From Kappaphycus alvarezii (taxonomy: Eukaryota > Rhodophyta > Florideophyceae > Gigartinales > Solieriaceae), in NCBI GenBank assembly GCA_002205965.3, contig NADL03000019.1:310001-374000 (forward strand): DNA of 64,000 nucleotides, in the 5' to 3' direction. Numbering within the stretch: the stretch's first letter is position 1; every line of letters starts with the position of its first letter. Both the position numbers and the translations under genes were made by a program. Positions 55,101-64,000 of this stretch are shown piece after piece. The notes under the pieces were generated by a model that worked only from the letters and a program-made list of their open reading frames with translations, had not been told where the DNA came from and searched no databases.

Positions 55101-55966
55101 CAAATTTAGATTAAGTGTTGTGGATGACTGAAAGGTAATATTTCTTTGTCTTAAAGTGAAAAATATATAATAACGCACTTTTCAAATACTTTAGAATTAC
55201 AAAATAGTCGTTTTCTACTACTTGCATGCTTCAATACAAACCCCAAACAGTGAAATGTATTTAAATATAGTGCTTTACTACAGTTGGTCCAATTTTCGCA
55301 TTTATTATGAAACAAAACCTTTACATTATCATAACATTGGCTTTGGTATTCTTTACTTAAATAATGTAGAGGGTAAATGTGATGATCAAAAATTAACTTA
55401 TCACACTAACTCACTTCACTTTTAAGAAAATAAACACCTGATAGTAAATTTTTGAACCAAAATAATTTTTACCCCCCTTTCACGTTATTCATTTACTTTT
55501 CCCTTCCAAATCAATCTTCTAACGAATTTTTCCCAATATTGATATATTTAAAACCTATAAATACCATTTTGAATTATTTTCAGTAATGAAAGAATAAAGG
55601 TACTTTCATCTCCTATTACAATTAGTTGAACGTGATGCTGTTATTTTTATATTCTAGTCAAAACTGTATTTTCACTATTACTCTCTTTCAATGACAGGAA
55701 ATAATTAGATGCTAGAACATAGTCGACTTTACAGTATGACCTGACCTACCTTACAGAAGAACCTACACCGGATATGCCGTTACCAGAAGGGGTTCGCCAA
55801 AAGTTCACTCAGTTACTTCAATTAATTTACAGTAGGGTTCATTATTTCCTGTGGCTATTTTCAAGATGAGGTTACAGTTATTAATGAAACCCATCATAAA
55901 TACCGCGCTTTCATTAAAAATAGTGTAGGAAAAAATGAAATATGTCACTAACAAAAAAATTGTTAC
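52119..55966. other. AT-rich intergenic, no gene recognised
   Basis: About 3.8 kb with only short ORFs (for example 52,927-53,115 plus, 54,671-54,865 minus). A 19-bp imperfect direct repeat, GCATTATGCTTACAAAAAG at 52,787-52,805 and GCATTATACTTACAAAAAG at 52,811-52,829, overlaps a GTAAGCAT/ATGCTTAC hairpin. Confidence 0.5.
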
Positions 55967-56651
55967 TTAATTTTGCTCAATGACCTTCGCATTAGTTTTT
56001 CTACGCTTGCTCAAAACCGGCCCTATATCAAAATGATACCGATGCTTGTTCATAATATTTTGAGGATTGCGGAAAAGCGTTCTATCCTCTAGCTGCCTGC
56101 TAATATTCAGAGCCAATCCTTCGTAAATCATCGCATTTCTTGCGTAAGAAAGTTTATTCTCATCACGCTGATAAATCAGGTCCCTGACAGCACCAACGGC
56201 CATCTTCAGAACGGAACCATTCCAGGATTCGTTAGAGTGCCTCCCTGGATCGAATCCCCTTTTATTTTTCCATTTTGTATTCCTCCCAACGAGATGACCA
56301 AACTCCTTTAACTTTTTGTTTAATAAAAAGACCCGCATGGCTGAACTAAATCAGTATCCTCCTTTGTCAAAACTCGGATAACAAATCTGCAGTGAAGTTG
56401 TTAGCACTGCAATTACCCACACACGAAACTTTCTTTTGCTTATTGGGTAGGCTTCTAATAACATAGGTTTCAATTTCCCACTTATACATGGCTGTGGTGT
56501 CCATCCAGCCCCAATTTGGGCCAGTGCTATACAATAAGCCAAGTATGTCCTCAGATAAACCGCAAACTGAAGAGCTGAACTTAACGATCTGGAAAATCAA
56601 AAACGGAAGCTCAACATGAGCATCTCTGCCACCATATAATTTTACCTGCAT
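55967..56651 (-). CDS. candidate two-exon gene of unknown function
   Basis: Two minus-strand open blocks, 56,367-56,651 and 55,967-56,338, can be joined in frame by a 76-bp intron at 56,341-56,416 (GTAATT donor, TTCAG acceptor, internal GCTAAC and ACTGAT branch-like words). The spliced protein is ~202 residues. It starts MQVKLYGGRDAHVELPF, has GPNWGWMDTTAMYKWEIETY in the middle, and is Lys/Arg/Asn-rich at the end (KHRYHFDIGPVLSKRRKTNA). Basic and soluble; no family recognised. It is unusually free of stops for this AT-rich region. The start may be further upstream. Confidence 0.4.
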
Positions 56652-56739
56652 TGCAATACCTTTGAAGTAGCTTTACATCTCAGTCTTTTAGAATCATTTA
56701 AGGGTATTCTCACTACATCCCAATCGAGGGCATGGAGGC

Positions 56740-57070
56740 GGCGACTGCATGCCCAACTCTCCCTGCCATCTCTACCTCCAATCTATGCCACGGCTCATAA
56801 AACTTCAACCTCCTTGCATGAATCGTACACGCATCCCCTTGCCAAGATGGGCCGGAGATTGCTCGTTCCTGTGCCAATCCCACTCTTAGAGGTTGGCATC
56901 CGGATGCATGCGCAGTGCTAAATGAAGTGGCAAGGAACGTAGCCGTGAGGGCAATGGAGACGTGCGGAAGGTTCGGGGATTTTGATGCAATGGCACGCTG
57001 CAGCGGCGGCCATGTCCAATGCGGCGTGATTGATGGCTGGCCTGAAGTTAGCCTTTTAGGGAGCGTATTT
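56740..57070 (+). pseudogene. non-LTR retrotransposon 3' fragment E4
   Basis: Plus strand: GRRLLVPVPIPLL, then after a one-base shift GWHPDACAVLNEVARNVAVR and MAMET-like sequence, then AAAAMSNAA and LMAGLKLAF in another frame. It matches the family C-terminus. The conserved 3' tail follows at 57,099-57,186. Confidence 0.7.
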
Positions 57071-57098
57071 TCTCCCCGATTTTTGTGGTGTCATACTT

Positions 57099-57186
57099 TT
57101 TTGAGTCGACTGTGGTTGTCTGGAAATCTTTGGGATTGATCGAATATATCTTCCAAGAGTAAAATACCCACACCTTTTCCCTTTCT
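57099..57186 (+). repeat. non-LTR 3' tail after fragment E4
   Basis: Matches 1,470-1,555 over ~85 bp and contains GATCGAATATATCTTCCAAG and AGTAAAATACCCACACC. It begins ~30 bp past the E4 coding end. Confidence 0.7.
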
Positions 57187-57189
57187 ATC

Positions 57190-58865
57190 TAGAAAGATGT
57201 GGGGAGACGAGACAATAAACAGGCCACGTTAGAGGGACTACTATTACGGCGTGCCGTTGCAAAAGAATTGATCTCGCCTTCGAGATATATGGCTCTTTTC
57301 GCGACAGGTCTTGCCAGCCTCGTGACAACGGAAAAAGCTTCAGGACGCCATCCTCCCAGAGTAGAGATTGAAATAGGGAGGAGCCCGGTCTTATCGGGAG
57401 ATGCAGAAATGAAACCTTGATACCCTTTGTGCTTTTCTGCCATGGTAGCGTTAAGACTAGTGAGACGGTTGAAGTTCGAACCCTGCAGTGTAAGGGGCCA
57501 GATGGTTGACAAACGTGACATCAAAATAATCTGCGCAATCCGTTGCTCCTGTTACCTGATGTCGGGCCTTGTCCTGTGGAATGTTGGAGGTCGAGGCTCA
57601 ATGACAGGATGCTTTACCGCGCTAGCGAGGTCGCTTCCTATCAGGACAGCTTGGTTTTTATGCCGGAAGATGCGCTCTCTTCTGTACTGGCAATGCATAA
57701 GGTGACCCAGTGAATATCCACAGTTTCGGAGCATGAATGTCTAGGGCACGGGGTCCATGGTACGAATTGTGAAAGTCAAACGTCCACTGAAGCAATACCA
57801 GTGAAGGATCATGGTAGTTGGTAGCTTGATGCCGATGTTAGTTTTACTTATATTTTTAGACCGCTATCATTTTCAAATGTGCGGCGTCGTCAGAATAAAA
57901 GTGTATTGCTCCGGGTGGAGTTCTCATTTTCCACCCGGTAAGCTTTTTGTTTTGTCTCGTACATCGACACTTCTCGCCCGCCCTTTCCGCCGACGGAATG
58001 GGCGAACAAGCGAGAACAACAGGTCGGTCGAAGACCTGTGATCGCGAGACAGAGCAACAACACGAATATGGGCACCTGGCAGTGGTACTGTAGCCAGAGA
58101 GAAAACTGCATGTTCGGGAAGTGTGTTTTCAACCAAGGACAGGGAGCGCAATGAACCCATCCTTTCGAGTCTTGGAGTTTCATTGATGCTCGGAAGACGC
58201 TCGCACGATTGTTTACACCGGTTAATTGCTCCATTAGCGCCACGTGGACAGAGTCTGTCAAGGTATGCTGCGTGGGAGAATTATTGGAGCAGAAGCTGCA
58301 GAACAGGAGTCTGTCTGATGGTCGGCAACGAGAATTCCAGGCTAAAAACGCGTCAGTCGCATCGTAGTTCGTAGTGAGGCTTGGAATCAGGGATGGAAAG
58401 ACACGAGCACAGAGTTTGCTCGACGCAGCACTCGAAGCCAGAAATGCTGCCGCTGCAATTTCCACCGCGGAGGTGAGACCAATACTCGAAGTCGCCTTCT
58501 TTCCTCGACTGGCTCGAGGGGCAGCTGAAGCCCTCTGAAATTGTCCTTGTTACGGACACCGCCGACAAGTGTGCAAATCGGATTCCATCAGGTTGTCAAA
58601 ATACGTCGCTCCTTTCGATGTGCGTGATGGCGGGACCACTCGTAGAAGGTAACTTAGCTTACAAACGCCAAACAATTTCGCAAGATCTGAAACGACACCT
58701 GTCTTCTTGCAGATCCAATACGGCGTGCAGAAACGGCTCTAGAGAGTAAACATGGTCTTGAATGTATTTTTCCGTAAAGTCTTTCGAACCGACTGGTGCG
58801 TTCAGCATCTTGGTGCCGTCGCTGTATTCCTGAACGAGTTCGGGCTGGCAACTTGACTTTACCAA
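57190..58865 (-). pseudogene. non-LTR retrotransposon 3' half, fragment E5
   Basis: Reading the minus strand down from 58,865: TKMLNAPVGSKDFTEKYIQD (~58,800), the block VEIAAAAFLASSAASSKL (~58,460), then LTDSV...VFRASMKLQDSKGWVHC (~58,225-58,130), a degenerate zinc knuckle with HLMHC and RIFRHKNQ (~57,690-57,660), HPVIEPRPPTFHRTRPDI (endonuclease Glu and PD, ~57,600-57,555), DYFDVTFVNHLAP in a shifted frame (~57,535), then GGWRPEAFSVVTRLARPVAK (~57,350). It ends where E4's tail begins, so the two copies are tail to tail. Confidence 0.75.
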
Positions 58866-60190
58866 TGCATCAGAAACGGTTGGCCACTAGATCTTGCAAT
58901 TTTGGATGGAAATTTGGAAGCACAGGCGCTCTGCTTCCGGTGATGAAAGAATGTCGATAAATAGATACCGTACGCTTCTCCAGCTCACGCTGAACCAGAT
59001 GAGTGAAGATCAGCAATGTGCAGTGAAAACGAACTTGCAAGGCAACTTTCGCAAGAAAACTATTTTGCAAGCAGGGAGACTTTCTTGTGCAAATCGGTCA
59101 AATCACTCATTTGAAGCTGTCGAGAGCGAGAACTCCTACACGCTCTGCTTGAGTAAAGATTCAATTTACCCGCCGCGAAAACGAGTAAGCGCCATTAAAC
59201 TTCTACTTTAAAACCAATGCACCCTATATTAGCAACCTTGATGCCCTACACATCCGGCAATTCGGTGACTCAGTGCTTTATGTGGCACTATTCATCGAGC
59301 GCTAATACGGCACTACACTTGTGTATCGCCTCTCCCACACCCGTTCAACCTGGCCTGAATCTGACTCAAGAGACCATATTATAAAGGTTTCAGGCGTGCT
59401 GATGGTACTACTTCAGATCGTGAGCTTACATAAGCCCAAGTCAAATGACGACCGCAAATAATTTGTGGTTTCGAGCATGGGATCCTTAATGTTTAAATCT
59501 ACCGTGCTCAACACGGTAACGGACCAGTCTAGGCCGCGGTTCTTCTCCCGCGTGGAATCGGCACCAACATTTGAAATCCAAGTTAGTTTTGTAAACCAAA
59601 GCGGGAGACTTTCCCAATACAGGTTTCCGTCCATACCACAAATCACGACTTCTTGTCAAGGGTCTGCACCCTCGAAGAACTTGAAGAATCAAAACTGTGG
59701 GGCGGAGGAAGATTAGGCCACAGCAAGAGGAACTATCGATCCACCTCCTGTTCGCCAATCAGCCAGGTTAAATACACGCATTGCAGTAAATCCGTACAGC
59801 TCTGGGTTAGTCATACGAAGAGAATTCCACAGTCGCGGTCAGCTTTGCCTGGGACTCAAGTTGGAAGAAAGAAGCAAAACGTACCCCCTGTCCATTTATC
59901 CGCCGTTAGGCGATAAATAACATTCACCATGATGAGCACCGTAGAATTTTTGTCAGAGTCAATCTTGTTGGATTGGTAAATAATGGATGCATTCTGAAGT
60001 GCAAATTGCCTTTCCGTTAACTTACGCTTTTGTGAGATTGAGGCGGAATTAGGAGGACGATGTGCGAGGAATCAACCACATACGAAAACACATGCATCGT
60101 TAGGAACAGTTCAACAGAAAGCCGTTCACTCTACTGAACTGTTCAAATGGATAGCCACCAGAAAGCGCACGGAGATTCTGCGCTCTGTAA
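58866..60190. other. spacer between non-LTR fragment and NDUFS2
   Basis: Short ORFs on both strands (58,894-59,211 plus, 59,413-59,646 minus, 59,486-59,758 minus) without recognisable domains. The short last exon of NDUFS2 copy 1 (expected product GEVDR plus stop) must lie here on the minus strand, but I could not locate it with confidence. Confidence 0.4.
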
Positions 60191-60207
60191 TGGTGCTCTG
60201 GACTTAC

Positions 60208-61570
60208 AAAACAAAATCCTGAGTTCCAATGATTGTGACAAGGTCAGCAACCTGGTGGCCCTTTGCCATCATATTGAGTGCTGCCAAGTGAGCGAACCCC
60301 GGCGATCTGATCGAGCATCGGTACGGACGGTTCGTGCCATTTGACACTAGGTATACTCCGAACTCTCCCCTAGGAGCTTCCACTGCCGTATATGTTTCTC
60401 CGGCGGGCACTGCAAACCCTTCCGAATACAATTTGAAATGATGAATCAAAGACTCCATTGACTGCTTCATATTTGACCGCGACGGCGGCGTTATCTTGCG
60501 ATCATCGACGCATACTTCCCTGTCGGCATTTGATTCAAACACTGTTCTATGATGCTGACAGATTGACGCATTTCTTCCAACCGAATCAAGTATCTGTCAT
60601 AGCAATCCCCCTTGACCCCAACTGGCACTTTGAATTGCACTTTATCATAAGCATCATACGGCTGGTTCTTTCTCAGATCCCACGATACTCCAGATCCCCG
60701 CAGCATAGGTCCTGAAAATCCCCATTCTAAAGCGTCTTTGGCAGACACCACACCAATATCCACGAGGCGTTGCTTCCAGATCCTTTTTTAGTAAGCATCT
60801 CCTCCACTTCATCAAGCCTTGATGGGAACGCTTTAATGAACCCGTATATATCATTCATTATGCCCATGGGCAAATCCGTAGCCACACCCCCCGGTCGAAT
60901 ATAGTTAGCATGCAGCCTAGCGCCCGCTACCCGTTCGCAGAATTCCAACAGCTTTTCGCGCTCCTCAAACACCCAAAGAAATGGGGTTAAGGCGCCAATA
61001 TCCAGCCCATGAGCACCTAAGAAGACCAGATGACTTTGGATCCTCGTCAACTCTGCATACAAAGTACGAATGTATTTGCACGCTCCGGGACCTGAATCTT
61101 CAATAACTTTTCCACTGCTAGCGAAAAGCACTGTTCCTGAGCCAGAGGGGCCCAATAGTCCAACGATCGAAATACGGCAGGGCTTGCATGTAAGTCTTAT
61201 ACTCAATTAGCTTCTCCGTACCACGATGCAAGAGACCGATGTGAGGATCGACAGAGGTGGCGACCTCGCCATCGAGCTGCAACACAAGACGCATGACGCC
61301 GTGAGCGGCAGGGTGTTGAGGACCAAAATTTAGGTTGAGGGTTCTAAGAGAGAGTTGGTTTTCGGCATCTTTGCGCATGCGGGAAAGCTCATACGGGGTA
61401 AGCTGATCCACACCAACTTCGCCTGCGGAGCCGGCAACTTTCTGATGGATAAAATGTTGCGGTGTTGTGGATGTTGACAGTAGACGGGAGATTGAGCGGA
61501 GTGGAAGGGCGGTTGAGACGACATAGACTGAGCAGCATGATGGAAAGATTATATTTGTTGAGCAGAACAC
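60208..61570 (-). CDS. NDUFS2: NADH:ubiquinone oxidoreductase 49 kDa subunit, copy 1 (frameshifted as given)
   Basis: Nuclear gene for the complex I core subunit that, with NDUFS7, forms the quinone site in the mitochondrial matrix arm. A Ser/Leu/Arg-rich presequence precedes [15 protein letters not shown] and [20 protein letters not shown]. The rest is collinear with the family: [85 protein letters not shown] and [16 protein letters not shown]. Single missing bases break the frame after YFDR (~61,165), at the ERA-K-Y junction (~61,080), after LTKK (~60,790) and around MPTG (~60,510); the start may involve another, because ATG ~61,540 ([10 protein letters not shown]) is in a neighbouring frame. 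The exon ends at GATTTTGTTTT|GTAAGT (60,208/60,207), a donor before the usual GEVDR end. Confidence 0.9.
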
Positions 61571-63531
61571 AGTCTTGGAAGAGGTTTGGTAGGCGGAAGT
61601 AAGGAGCTACAACGCTATGCTCTGGAAGTCATAAGGTGCAGCGGGAGAAGATGAGTGCAATAAAAGGAAAGATAAGCATATGCCGTTCATACTTTGGGAT
61701 TTCTATAGTATTGTCCCACCTGCACGATGCAATAACCTGAACGGGTTCATGAGGCTTTGTCCTCTTTGGACAGAACAGAATGCGGATATCTAAACTTTCG
61801 CAACGATAGTTTAGCTTTGCTGTTTTGTACACAAGGTCACTGCAACCTGATAATGCCCTACGTACTCTGCGCTAGCCACAGTTACCAACCATGGTATGAG
61901 GAATCGAATTCTGCCAGCGATAGGAGAGAAATGAGTGCCCCGCTAATGAGACAATGGAAAATGATACGCTCTATCTATTACAAAAATAAATGTGGTAACT
62001 GGGCCACCAAATCAAATCTCCCAGTTCCATGCAGGCCAAGCAGGGCGAAGCATGCAAATTTTGCATTGGACTTCTGTATTTCCTCAATGCAGCCATCGAA
62101 TAGGGTAGGGAATGCATCCCTATGTAAGGTATGCACCGCTACAAAGGAGAACCTTCCCTAGCCAGATTGCTGAATGCAGCTGCAGACGGAACAAACTACG
62201 TATTTTGTGATCCTGCAGCAAAGAGAGCTGCAAAACTAGAATTCTGGACAGCCGAAATAACAACATGATGCGGATACCGCACCTGTTCCGGGAAGAATTA
62301 AATATTAGCAACTCATTGAGGCATTTGAAAAGTCAGGCCGACACCACAACGCGAAATAGACGGCCTTCAACCCGCCAATTCCTAGTAAGTGGTTCCTCAC
62401 GCCTTTCCTTTACATTGAGAAACTTGCGATGCGTGTCACGAGATCATTCTCCAAAAGTCATCTTTCTCATGTGCCGATTGATTACATGAGGCCTCACACA
62501 ACGCCCGCGGGAATGCAATGTAAAATCTACGTGTGCGCCACGGCGCAGATTGCTGAGACTTTAGATCCCCGCGATGAAACTAGCTTTCGCAGCGAGCAAA
62601 ACTTTGATCGTGCGCTGCTTTGCCAAGTCCTTTGATTTCAAGGGAGCTGCTAACTGCGAGCGTTGCAGCTGATTTCTTCTGGCTCCGTTGCCTGCAGAAA
62701 AATTGCGAAAACGACAGATTGGAGAAATACAGGCGCCGCTTACGAATGATGTACAGTGTGTGTTTCAAGTGAGAATGGATGAGTAGCGTTTGAGGATGAG
62801 GTTAAACAAGTTGGTGAGCACATGATTGACGACATTCGTGAGGAAGATATCAGGAGATGTGTGCTTAGACGCGTGTCCGCCAGTGCGCGAGCAGGAGAGA
62901 GAATTGGAGGGCAAAAGGAGCCCGTAACAATGGGAATGTCAATAGTTTCAAACTTGCCTTGTAGTACATGTGAGCACAATGCATTGTATCAAAACTCTAC
63001 CTTTGGACTTCGGCAACGATTCTGTTCCCATCGGTCCCGTTCAAATTGAAAGCTACTCGCGAGAATCTGAAAACTGCGCATTTGTACTGCAGAACACATC
63101 CATGGATGCCATCTGCAAGCGCCAGGCAAAACTGCTACTTGTTACCGCTCCTCGTCTCGCAAAGACCCGACTCATCTTTATCTCCAATTTCTCAACGATC
63201 AACCTCCTGTCGTATGCGCAAGTTGCCAAAAGGGAATGTTAGTAACGCAGGATTCCGAATGGAGGCAATGCGGAGACTAGACCGGAAAGTTGTTTCAACG
63301 TACCCCCTGGATCGTAGAAGTTTCAGAATCGCATTCAACATGGACAAACGCAGACGAACATGTCAATAGGACGCTCACACAGAGCAGGACAAACAAGAGA
63401 AAGTTAAAGGCTCACTTACACTGCACACAGTGGAAATTCATGAGACGGGCAAGTATGCAAAAAGGAGGTCAGTATCCGGCTATGAACCACCAGAGTGCTC
63501 GCGTGGTAACAAACCAAGACGGAAATAGGTG
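61571..63531. other. spacer between NDUFS2 copies
   Basis: About 2 kb with overlapping short ORFs. 62,822-63,049 (plus, MIDDIREEDIRRCVLRRVSA) is the most protein-like but has no known domain, and a minus-strand ORF covers the same bases. It should contain the promoter of copy 1 and the last small exon of copy 2; neither can be fixed by eye. Confidence 0.4.
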
Positions 63532-63537
63532 ACATAC

Positions 63538-64000
63538 AATACAATATCCTGTGTTCCAATGATGGTCACAGCGTCGGCGACCATGTGACCCTTGCCCATC
63601 ATGTTGAGAGCGGACAAATGCGCAAAGCCAGGAGCTCTTATACCACATCTGTACGGGCGGTTGGTTCCATTTGATACCAAATATACACCAAACTCTCCCT
63701 TGGGAGCCTCCACGGCAGTGTAGGTGTCACCGCGGGAACAGAGAAGCCCTCTGAATACAACTTGAAGTGATGGATTAATGCTTCCATACTCTGCTTCATG
63801 TTTTCACGAGAGGGTGGTGATATTTTGCGATCATCAACCTTGATCTCACCCTGGCATCTGGTTAAGACATTGGATAATAATGTCAAGGGACTGCCTCATC
63901 TCCTCAACGCGAATGAGATAGCGATCATAACAGTCACCCCTCACACCTACCGGAATCTTGAAGTCGACAAACTCATAGGCGTCATAAGGTTGCGCTTTGC
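63538..64000 (-). CDS. NDUFS2: NADH:ubiquinone oxidoreductase 49 kDa subunit, copy 2 (partial, runs off the window)
   Basis: The C-terminal third of a second NDUFS2: [89 protein letters not shown]. The exon ends at GATATTGTATT|GTATGT (63,538/63,537), the same position and phase as copy 1. It differs from copy 1 by many substitutions, mostly synonymous, so it is a diverged paralogue and not an assembly echo. Small frame breaks occur at MPG-EIK (~63,855) and SVPA-DTY (~63,730). Confidence 0.88.

Noticed and set aside
62822..63049. Plus-strand ORF between the NDUFS2 copies as a gene
   Set aside because: An overlapping minus-strand ORF of similar length, no domain and no splice or start support.

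Overview
This is nuclear DNA of a microbial eukaryote. It carries a nuclear gene for the mitochondrial complex I subunit NDUFS2 with a probable targeting presequence and a spliceosomal intron, two further genes with plausible short introns (45 and 76 bp), TATA-box promoters, and four classes of eukaryotic transposable element. The standard genetic code fits. The mix (intron-poor, repeat-rich, gene-sparse, roughly 40-45% GC by eye) suits a red alga best, but a fungus or another protist is not excluded; I cannot name the species.

Layout. 1-4,594 is gene-poor. 4,595-18,390 and 18,573-25,604 are two direct copies of one ~7.0 kb unit separated by a 182-bp spacer. Each holds an HSP20 small heat-shock gene, a short membrane ORF resembling the end of a cation-diffusion-facilitator transporter, hairpins, and 3' fragments of a non-LTR retrotransposon. 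The first copy also carries a 6,758-bp Ty1/copia element with 5-bp target duplications; the second preserves the exact empty site. 25,605-26,700 is a small repeat encoding an acidic protein (minus strand), adjoining a decayed Ty3/gypsy pol (27,037-30,603, minus) that has its own insertion and a 42-bp foldback. 30,604-44,100 is mostly an AT-rich desert with a second acidic-repeat copy at ~39.9-40.8 kb. 44,400-46,170 is a PIF/Harbinger transposon with convergent Myb/SANT and DDE genes. 47,033-51,570 is a nearly complete non-LTR retrotransposon of the restriction-like-endonuclease class, interrupted by a nested insertion that includes a third acidic-repeat copy. Two candidate spliced genes of unknown function lie at 51.7-52.1 and 56.0-56.65 kb. 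56.7-58.9 kb holds two more fragments of the non-LTR family, and 60.2-64.0 kb holds two tandem, clearly diverged NDUFS2 paralogues on the minus strand.

The only genes with recognisable host functions are HSP20 (protein quality control) and NDUFS2 (respiratory complex I). Nearly every long gene is broken by single-base insertions or deletions, and the two otherwise near-identical duplicated units also differ mainly by such indels. Residual long-read consensus error is therefore a serious alternative to pseudogenisation throughout. The most informative features are the filled/empty duplication pair, the shared 3' tail of the non-LTR family, the acidic-protein repeat family, and the NDUFS2 tandem.
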